Source: Symbiodinium kawagutii
Taxonomy: Eukaryota; Sar; Dinophyceae; Suessiales; Symbiodiniaceae
Reading direction: 5' to 3'
DNA length: 64,000 bases
Assembly (NCBI GenBank): GCA_009767595.1
Contig: VSDK01012287.1
Location: 833,686 to 897,685 of the forward strand
Shown here: piece by piece, positions 11,501-22,473 of the stretch
How the letters are laid out: each line of letters opens with the position of its first letter
How positions within the stretch are numbered: position 1 is the first letter of the stretch
Program-made: the position numbers and the translations under genes
The notes under the pieces: model-generated
Told to the model about the DNA's origin: nothing
The model's input: the letters and a program-made list of their open reading frames with translations, nothing else
The model's database searches: none

Positions 11501-14500
11501 GACAACACACAGGCTGAGATGGCACAGTCTAACATCAAATCTTTGAAAGCAGAAAAGGCAACGAAGGCACTTGTTGTAGCTAGAGAAGGCAGTCTACAAG
11601 GTCTCCCCTATAGTAGCCGATACGCATTGATAATTGTGCATGTACTATAGCCTGCTATAACCCATTGAAACCTTTACCTTTGTTTTTACCCCTTGCCTAA
11701 TCTGACCTGTTTGCAAAATTGTGCTAGTCTGGAAGGTTCTATGGCACAAACAACCGGTACATGCCATACGAGCTGACCCACGAAATGTGGTGGCCTTGGC
11801 GGGCCATTCGAACTGACTAAATATCCACACCAGCTGCAAATTCTGGGAACCCAACTCCTTCACATCTGACAGCATCATGCTCTCTCACCATTTTTGAGGG
11901 GATTTGACCGGCTCAAAGAATTCTTCCGAGGCATTTTCAGGGGCAGCCTCGACAGCCAAATGGAGGCCCCATAGCTTGAGGTTCCCTCCAAAACAAGTGT
12001 TGCGCTTGGGTGGTTCAGGGTGGATAAGCCCACCGTGTCTGAACATGCCAAGGTTCTAAAACTGGATGGTTCCACCCGCGAGCCATGCACCTCTCGTACC
12101 CTGCAAGGCAAGTTCTTGCTTTGTCCGTCAATGATGCACTTCCAAAGTTAACAAATGTTCAGACTTTGGGAGAGTTTGACATGGATGGTAGGCACCTGTT
12201 TCTTTGGAAAGCAAGAGCCAAGAACGGGAGTACGCGCTGCACAGTCGGTTCCGTCCTGATTGGCTTTGAGGTCTTCAATGAATACACTTGCACAGATAGA
12301 TGCCCAGGGACACCAGGCTTTCCCTTAACGCCTTTGGTGCCTGGCAATTCCGCTGCTGGGGCTGCGAGTAATAGGAAAAGATAGCAAACATGGATCAAAG
12401 GATCGGCATTGCTGTTGGACATTGCTGATGTCAATGATTTTGCCCGACAGCATGAGGTCTTCAGCCGATATAGAGATGCAAACCCTTACCACTACTAGGG
12501 ATGACTAGGGTCTCTCTCATCTCTCTCTATGGGTGTATGCAAAATTGTGGTACCCCCAAAAAGCCATGGTGGAGCCCATTGGTTACCCTACTGTGGCACA
12601 TGCGCATATTACTAGTCAAAAAAAATAGGAAGTGGACTTCAAGCTAAGTTGCCACGAACGCCGCGTTGTCCACGTGTGCGATCTCCAGGTATTCCCGGTC
12701 TTCCGGGCGTTCCCTTCACTGGCAGCTTGAAACCTGCACGCCAGCTGAGATTTGGAACTCACAAATGCATAACGGACAGTCATAACATGTCATAACATGA
12801 CATAACATGTCATAACCTGATTTACATCTTGAAAATTCTTATCATATAAGTCTTGGTATGCAGTCATTCAACACTAGCTTACTCAGCAAGCAACTGACCT
12901 TCCGTCCAATCAAAGGGGTCATGGTCGCACGGCCAAGCACTGCTTCATTCAAGTCTCCCTATTCCCCTGAGTCTTTCCGTCTAAACTACCATGAATGGTG
13001 ATCTGGACAGAAACCATGATGCACTTAACCACCATCAAAGTTTGATCCAAACGCTACGAAAAGCAGGATCCACTGTTGGTCATATATGATCTCTCCAATA
13101 ATTTTCAAGCAACGTCAAATGAAATAGGGGCATTCGGCATTCCACAAAACGCACTACTTCAAGTGCTTTGTTGAAACAAGCAATCTCCAAAGACTAAATA
13201 CTCCATTTTCATTTCGAGGCCAACGTATTGTCATCGCCATAGTTTCATAGACAGATATGGGACGGAGAGCGCGCGTGACATCCGATGATTTTTAATGAAC
13301 CTGTGAGGGGATTCAATGTCATTTATCTATGCATGTAGGAAGCATGTATGCATGTTCCATCATGTTCCTCTGTACTGATGCACGGCGGTTATCCTTTGTC
13401 ATTCACTGCCCCGGCTCAGGTTGACTGATGTCCAGACTGCGCGCAACCATTGAGCAGCGGCCTTGCCATTGACCAATCACCACAGCGACATCTTCGGAGG
13501 CCACTCGCAGCAAAAATGCCATGCAGGAAGGCTTTAGAGTTGGGACGGAGCTGCCTGACTTTGGCTGATCCTAAAGTTTGAAAGGTGATCAAAAGTAGTG
13601 GACATAAGTAGATAGTAGTAGTAGTAGCTGGATAGATTCATGGTAGTAGAAACTGGTCACTACAAAAAGTGAACATATCGACAATAGCAAATACCCTCAA
13701 GAGTCCCAATCCGAGGACTGGTGTTGGGTCCGGGGACACTGGCAGTATAACAGTCTAGTTGCCATGAAGTTTACTAATTAATATGTTGCTTGTTCCAACC
13801 CTATCCGTCCACATGGAGGGCTCAGGGTCAAAATCAAGCTTGCGTTTCAGTTGATTTTCACATATATTGCGACCGGTGACCAATAAAATGTATATTGGTC
13901 ACAAAAAAAAAGTGAAAATCAACCGAAATTGATCAAGATATCGTGACCAATGATCCTAAAGGGCTTGAGGCAGAACTTGTATTCTGGTGGCTGCGTGGCC
14001 GAACGAAAGGATCACAGCTCTGGCGATGATCCGAACGCCGTGCCGCCCGGGTGCCATTGGTCACCTGATCTTCTCTGGGCAGCTGATCCGAACCAATGCT
14101 GTGAGCAGTGACCAGTGGCAAGGCTGACGAGGTATCGCAAACCTCTACGAAGCTGAATGGCCTCATTGGCAGTACCGTCACACAACTCACCCAAGGTGAA
14201 GCACCACTGCACCAATCCCAGGTAAATAGCATGTATAAATAGCAAAGTTGCACACCTCACCAAATATCGCCGCCAAATCGCATACCAAAAACACTTCATA
14301 TAAGATCGAAAGAATTTATAGTCATCGCCATCTGGAGCAGATAAAGATCTGGCCATGGAATCTCTAATAAAATCAAGTCATAAAATGATTTAAAATGCAG
14401 GTGACCAATGCCTGGCTATCTGACAAGACACTTCTTGCAGCTTCCCGAAAGGCCATGCACCACCTGTGCCTTGCAGCCACCAGCCAGGGAGAAGCGTCGC

Positions 14501-17500
14501 AGGCCGCCACGGAGTTCACTCTCGGTGGTGGTCCCACGGTGGAGCCAGGCGTCCTGTGGGCTCAAGTGGTGGTGAAGAATGGTAGAAAATGGTAAGATGA
14601 TGTAAGATGGATAGGTATGGATGATCAAATGGATGGAACATGGATAGTAGGTATGGATGATCGGATGGATGGGACATGGATAGATTTTTTCCGTGAGGCC
14701 CGAGGCCCGAGGATAGATATTGACATATCAAGATGGATGTTGTTGGCTTTGTGCTGGGACCTCACCAACTCCAAAGGAGCACAGGAAGAGATAACAGCGT
14801 AGAAATGAAGATGCTAGAGTTACCTCAAGAATTCCTGCAAAAATGAGGAAACCTAATCAGGATGATGCGGGTGCAGATAAAATATCATGAAACCGCTTAT
14901 TTGAGCACAAAAGGAGTCTTCACGGTCGATCCGTCGAGAATTCTGAACCAAACAGGGAACTGCATCCATGTGAGAATCATGAATCATGAAATATGTATAT
15001 ATGCTGATGACATCTGATGATTGAGACCAAACAACAAATACAAATGGCGAATCCAAGCGCCCCGCCGTAAACAAACCGGGGAAAGAAGCCATGCTGTATT
15101 TTTTGTGGATAAGCTACTTCTTAACATTGCTGATTTAGTCAGGCCTGCCAGGTGGTGACAATCTTTGGGGCCACATTCCCCGCATGGAAAACCGGAGCCG
15201 ATTTGGAGCTCCTCATTGAACTCTGTCCATGGCGGCGTCAGAGTCACGGTGGGATCTCCGGATTCCTGTACCATGTACCCAACGCCCTTAGCGAGCAAGC
15301 ACCAAGCAGCATCAGAATTGGGGCCGAGGGTGGTAGCACGAACCCTATCTCTGACTCCCAGCCTTTTCCAAGAACAAATCAGCTTCTGGCTATCACCAAC
15401 TGCCCCCATGCAATTGAAATTTGGAGAGGTTCAGGTTCAAACAGGTTGAATAAATATAGCTCTTGAAGAAACACCCCCTTCTAAGGCTTTTGATCTCACT
15501 AGGTTTTTGACAATATTCTAGTGCAGGTCATCATGCACTCACATGATCGCTGTATCACCTCTCATTGAACTGCCAGGCCTGCGCTTGTAGCAGCTCTCTC
15601 CTCAGCAACAGTTGGAAGCTGAGGGCCGGATGCAAGCCATTTGGATCCATTTGGACATCACCGCACCGTTTCTGGGACCGTTTTTGTGCACATCATGCGG
15701 GTGATGCTTGTCAAATCTTGGCATCCACCGGGCTGCCCCCGCAGGTAGTCAAACGTAGCCAGAAAATGCCACAACTCACGGCCGTTCTTTCGGTCGAGAG
15801 TCTGCTTCGCCTGGTGCAGCCTCTCTTGCAGTGTGAGCTGGCCGCGATACATGCTACCTGGGACATCCATGGAGGAGGCACTGAAGATATCTGGAATCTT
15901 AGGGCGCTGGCTGGGAGACCCACGACCTACCATATGAATCAAGAAATCCAGTGGTCATCTGCAGTATATACCTGCAGAGTAAGTACACCGCTGTATTGCA
16001 GTTAGATTTTGGGAAAGAAAATGCAACAGTTGAATATGAAGTTCTATCAATCGAATGATGGCAATGCATGTCTTTGCTTATCTCTCTCTGTCTAGTGTTC
16101 CATGATGGCCCATGGCTAAATATTGATGCAAATCCTCCCAGCTTTTGTAAGTCCAAACAGTTGACGGTTCCCCTTTGTGGCCAGCCAAGCCAAACCACGC
16201 CAAGCCAAGCTTCCTGCATTTTCAGGACCAATTCTGAATTCCTTCCGCCAAGCTTCCTGACGCCACAGCTAAGCAGGAAACGACCTGTCGAGTGTACTTT
16301 GTTTCCATTTGTTTCCATCGGCTTCCTGTCCTTGTTACGTTATCTTAATTTCCATTAGTCTTGACAATGCCATTAGCAATGGCATGCCTGAACAAAGCGG
16401 CACCGCACAGCCCCTGTTACAGGCTGCAGGATGTTCAAGTCCCAAGGTCCGTAAGCACATCATGAAGACCGAAGTCCAAGTTGGTTCCAGCACTCAAGCC
16501 ATCTCAGCCATAAAGGCACCAGAATATCAGAATGATCACGAATGTCTTCATGCAATCAACTCAAGTGGCACATTTGTTGCAATACAGTCCCATGCTCAAT
16601 CTCTAGCAGGGTTGGCTTGCATCTTGATCAAACAATTTTTCAATTATGACATTTGTTGCTGGCTTGTTAAACAAGTTCGGTCCTACTGACTAAATGTTGC
16701 CATCATTTTTCAGGCAAAAACATGATCAAACCTGCCGCTGATTGGGCTATGACGGGGATTGCAACCATGTGAGCAGGAACATAGGGCCAAAATAGTCCAA
16801 GTATGTCCAACGCTTGGGTTACGAGAGACTACCCATGGTTTGTGGATGGTTGGTTATGACGTGTCATAACTCATAGCCGTAGCATGCCATAGCATGCCAT
16901 AGCCACAGGTTCCAGGGCCTCGCCTGCGTCGCCTGCCATCGGCTGGGGGGGGGGGGGCCGTCCACTCATAGCCGTAGCATGCCATAGCATGCCATAGCCA
17001 CAGGTTCCAGGGCCTCGCCTGCGTCGCCTGCCATCGGCTGGACAGGCGTGAGCCTTCCGATCGATCGTTCACACCTGGGTACCCAGCAACCGTTTTTGGG
17101 TGCAGGGCCTATGGATGGCTACTGCCTCCACCATCCTCCACCAACCTGTAAGGGCTTTTAGAGTGGACTGCAGAGGACTATCGCATACATTTTCTATCCT
17201 AGCTCCGGCATTGGTGGGTGGACATTGACGCCCTCATCAGGTGGACGCGTCGATCAAGGTGTGGAGAGGTCCCCCAAGCCGTTCTGCCGGTGTTTGATAC
17301 TTACACAGAGTCTCAAATCAATGCATCTGCAACCTTGGTAGCGGACCATGCGCAACGATTCCCCAAAACACGGCACTGTGCTGATGTGTTGAGGAAACGC
17401 AGTAGTTCGAGCCCCAAATGCCCAAAATAATGTCGCAAAAGGAGGCAAATTGTGTGAAAAAAGCCAGGAGCACTGCCCTAGAAATAGCTCTGATTTTTTT

Positions 17501-20500
17501 AGAAATAGCACTATCAAAATGACAGAACCACAACATAAACAGGCTGATGCTGGTCGCAGCAAATGATGTCTGATGTGCGCCTGCCAGTGGGATTTATGTG
17601 CAGCACTGACCACAGCATGTACGCGTCTTATTTCCAAGCAAGACAGCAAAACCCATTGTTTCGCGCAGAGTCAATGAGGAAATGAACGTTTCACGGTTTC
17701 CAGAATGCCCGCAACTAATTGATGTCGACACTTTTTCAGCCATCTTGTCTTGTGTTCGCAGCAACGCTTCGAGTTTTTCCAAGAACTTTGAGGATCTGGA
17801 TTCTCCAGGGAGAATCGCCAGCACCACATGAACACGTATTGTTGCACAGAAGGTGCAACGTGGAATTCCCACGTGCTCTGCTCTTCAAAACGATGTGACC
17901 TGACAGGAAATCCTTTCAACACGTCCATGACATTCCATAACCAAGTAGTATCAACATTCTTTGCAAGTGCCAGCGCACGTTTAAATCCCACCTTAACCCA
18001 TGCACCACGTAGCATCAACTCTGTTGACAAGTCCAAGCGGACGGTCAGCTCCTGCCACGTCGCATCTGCATAAACATACAGTAATCGGCACTGCACGCGC
18101 AAGCAAAAGTATTAGATATAACCTCCACCCCACCCGACCGACCCCAACCCATTCCTATCTGAAAGCACCGAAACACCATGGCCCTCTCTGAGAGCCATGG
18201 TCCAACTACATTCGGTCATATTCAGGTTTACTCAATCATGAAGACCACAATCTGGTAAAACACAGCCTTATGGCCCTTGCAAGACTTCAGGAGGGATGGC
18301 CGGCCGAGTCGACATAGCTCATGTTTCTTCGTTTTTCGAACAAGGTGCTATCATCATGTGGAAGAACGCTGCCACACAGGCTCGTTGTATCCTGTGCAAA
18401 TCTGAGGGATGCTGCAAGGCAAAAAACGAGTGAGGTGCTCAAAATGATATCGTGACAACACCCCTGGTTTGGTATAGTTTGGTTGTCTTGGTGATGTCTG
18501 CCTCAAATCTGGGTTGACAAAATCAAAAGATTTCTACTTTTGCGGCTCCCAAAGCCCGGCAACATACCAACTTCAGCAACCTGACAGCTCAACGACGCGT
18601 CACATGCAACTTCACCAGTGCTGAACATACATCAAGCCCGGGAAACTCATGGCAAATGCATCCGGCCTCCTTCCAAATGCAATCATGTGCCCTACAGTAA
18701 CATTTCAAGCTGTTATTCCCAGCATCTTCAATTCCATTCCGACCAGCCCTCCACACCCATGCTCCTGAAATGGCACTACTGTACCCCCTTGTAAATATGG
18801 CTTTTTTAAGACCTTATACCTTTAAGGCTTTATGATGGCTTTTGGGGGGGCTAGTAAAACACAAAGTACTGGGCTCCAACCAATGCACCGGGGCTCAGTC
18901 CCAGCATTGCTACCATGACTCGGCAATGTAGGCAGTGGGATGGAGCTGATGAGCATGCCACACGCAGTCGATGTCATAGGTGGGAACCCAGAATTCGTTG
19001 GGTCTCCGCCGTTTCAACTCCAAGAAATTGTCCAAATATCCTGAGGCTGAAGCCGCACCACGGTCAGTTCCAGTCAAAAAATTAATGCACCGTCAAGGCG
19101 TTGACCGGTGACTCCTTGAAAAAGTCGTTTTCCGAATAAACAAGCATATGCACACCAGAAAATGGATCATTATCATACGCACAGTATAACATAGTTAAAT
19201 AAGAGGCATATGATGTTGTAATATATTGCATATGTAGAGTACAAATCCAAGTCTTACATTGTGGGTGTTCATGATATGGACACAGGTTGAGTTTATCACA
19301 AGCATGTGCATGGGTATGTTCATAAATGGGGGCCGGTTTTGGGGCGCGCAGGTTTTGTAGATCATCCCACATCGAGATTACCTCCCCTTCCTCCCCACTG
19401 TTTATCATCCAGACCTGTCTGCTATGGCGAGTGTGTCAACCAACCATCCCTACCAAGTAATCCGCAAACATCATCCTGCAGCTCAGGATCTCTCAACTGC
19501 CAGCTGCAAAAAATATGTATCCTGATAGTGCGGCAGAACCGCTACCTGCAGAAGTGACATCATGACCACTCTCAAACTCGAGTCTCAGTACCAAAAGACG
19601 ACGAGAAAATGCTTGAACATGTATGTTTTGTACTTTGACCAATAAACTTTCTTCAAAACAAAGTCACCATTCTTCTCATGTGCTCTATAGCTTCCAGACG
19701 GCGCCTGGTAATGAAAAGCTGCTTGTCGCGCAGCAGCATTGACTAAGTCGTATTTGATTCGACCTCGTTGTCATCGGGGGGCGTGGGGAGACTGGACACC
19801 CACTAGACCGGCTGGCGTGCTCATGCTGCAACAATTCTTGGAGCTCTTGATGAATCATGCACTTTCATGGGAAAACCGGAAGCATGGCATTTCCGGACTG
19901 CCTGCCACATTGACACAGGTGATGAGCTAAATCATGAGTCATCAATCATCGTTCATCTATGAAAGTCCGTTCAGTTGTCCCCTCCATGTGATCGGCTGTG
20001 ATGAGCCGCGACAGACCAAGTGCCGTCCGCCGCCTAAGACTAAACACATCCCTATTGGTTTGGTTGTCCCAGTTTCAACCACTTTACCAACGAAAAGAAG
20101 CAGGGGACTCAAGTGGTGGTTTCTCAAATCATTATTAACCACTCATCAAAATAAAGAAATGAACCAATTTTTGAGGTTCGCTATTTTTGAGAAATCCCCA
20201 AGTGAACTGACTAAACCAGAAATTTCACGACTGTCCTTTCCTTTCCGAGCATCTGTTGTAGTTGCTTTGAACCAGCTGCTCCACCAAAGGGACGTCCAGC
20301 TGAACGTCGAAAGGTTCAGTGGTGGCCTTGCAGCACTGATTGAATCAACTGACCTGGTCAATATGGCCAAGCTCAAACATCTGGACTCCTGATATCTCCT
20401 CACGCTCCTGACTTATATTGTCCCAAAAATATCAAAAAGTCACACACCACACAATAAAACACGCAGCATCATCCTTTTGGAATGTTCAACTCTTCGGTGA

Positions 20501-22442
20501 CAAGCTTCATTACGTGACCCAAACTCATCTCCAGATTGCAGATGTGGCACTTCGGGTTTCGAGATGAAAGTTCTCTCACAGGGTTGGTTTTGGTGGGCAT
20601 ACTCCACTGACATAATCTAATCTAGCACTGACAAGTGCTCTGGTCAAATTCCTTTTCCTGGATCTTAGAGCTAGAAGCTACACTAGATGTAATTACATAA
20701 AACAACACTACATATATATATAATATATCTATATATGGATGGTAGTATTCATTGTATTTCATAATATTCAATATTGGTACCTTAGTCTCTGGAAAGCATT
20801 GCTCCAGATTTTACATTCCTATGTTTCTGGGCATTGCACGCGCATGCGTCGGAGCTATCTTCTGAACCCTTCAGTGGCATTGCATGGCCCTATGTTCACC
20901 TATTTTGCAGCAAAAACTTTCAGCATCTTGCAGCCTTTGAGCCCACGGCAAAAGCCAATGGAATGAACAAGAACTAAAGTATAGTTGCAATGTGCAGGGA
21001 TAGTGACTGGAGACATCATGGATAGCTTCTTTCTGACATAAAAGCAAGCAGGGTGTGGGACAAATGGGCTTGCGATACATCCAAGCCAAACAACGCCACA
21101 AATTCATCAAAGGTTTGCTGCGTAAGACATACTTAATCAAACATCAAAGCATGACGCCGACTCATCTCGGACGTGGCGGAAGCAGAAAGGAAAGAATAAG
21201 AATTGTAGACTGAAGGCGCAAAATATTCCTCACAACAAATATATATGGTGAAAGACAGAGGTTGTAAAAGAAACCTTTGGCTTGCTTCTGACTGAACACA
21301 TCATCACCGTGGACATAGACCGTAACCAACCTGCAAACCCCACTTCACTGCGCACAGCTTCACCCTCAAAAGAACAAATGACTGAAGTCCAAACAGCACT
21401 AAATCCAGCCAAAGGATGACAAAAGCAGCTGTAGGTCCGGCTGTAGGTGATTAACCAGCAAAAGTTTTGGGAGCTTGACGGCTTGTGCAAGGACTGGACC
21501 AAATCTTCTTGATGATTAGCGGTACATCGATGCAATGAAGTCCAGTGATGATTGGACGGCTTGGCAATTCAGCATCCACCGTTGGGCCAGCACAGGCGCC
21601 TCCGACCAAAGCTTCGCGGATTTTGCCTTTCAGGTTGCACAAGCCACCAACATCACCAGTCATGACTCGAGGGGAGGAGCTATTCTCAGAATCTGCCAAA
21701 TGCCATGCTGTTTCCTTATATGAATGCCCTTCCCCAATCCAATGATGAGCTGGTCAGTTGCCAGGCATTCCCATGATGGATATGATGGCCTACTGCAAGA
21801 GCAACAGCAGCAACAATAATACCACTCATGCCGGTTTGACCTATTTGTAGCTGGTGTACCTATTAAAATCTTATTAAAACTATGGCAGTGGGTCAAAACC
21901 CTGTACCCCTGCTTCCCACCATTAACCATTGTTTTCCCTATGACATTGTTAGTGATTATCCCCCATGAACGTTGGTTGATTGATGGCTTGACCCAGCTCG
22001 CCATATATAGCTGGTATATCCCCTATAATTGTTAGTTTTCATCCCCTAATATTAACCATTATGACCAGCTAGTCAACTACCAGCTTATCATCCCCTACTA
22101 TTAACCATTAAGCACTGGTTGGTTGGTTGGTCAATATTGACCCATAGCCATATCATCATTGTTAATCACCCTCAACCAACATCATAGCTTACTTTGCCGG
22201 TCGATCTACCCTCAGCCTGGTGCCACCGCAGCCGGTGCCGGTGCCTTGGCAGCTTCGAATTTGCTGCCAGGTCTGGGCACCAACTCATGATCTGGCGCAC
22301 ACCCAACGATGGCCGCAGCCTAGGCCATCCCAGGCCCCGACATCGTGGCCAGGGTAGTTGCAATGATAGTTTTGGATGACTAGTGATATAGTTGATAGGT
22401 ATCATATATATATATATATATACTATATATATATCGATCTAC

Positions 22443-22473
<31 letters not shown>

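Noticed and set aside
15565..16005. 146-codon plus-strand frame
   Set aside because: The opposite strand has a clearly better frame (YRGQLTLQERLHQAKQ) with an acceptor, so this is its shadow.
22403..22473. AT-rich microsatellite as a possible origin or promoter
   Set aside because: It is a plain (TA)n/(CTAT)n tract; dinoflagellate promoters have no sequence signature that I could use here.
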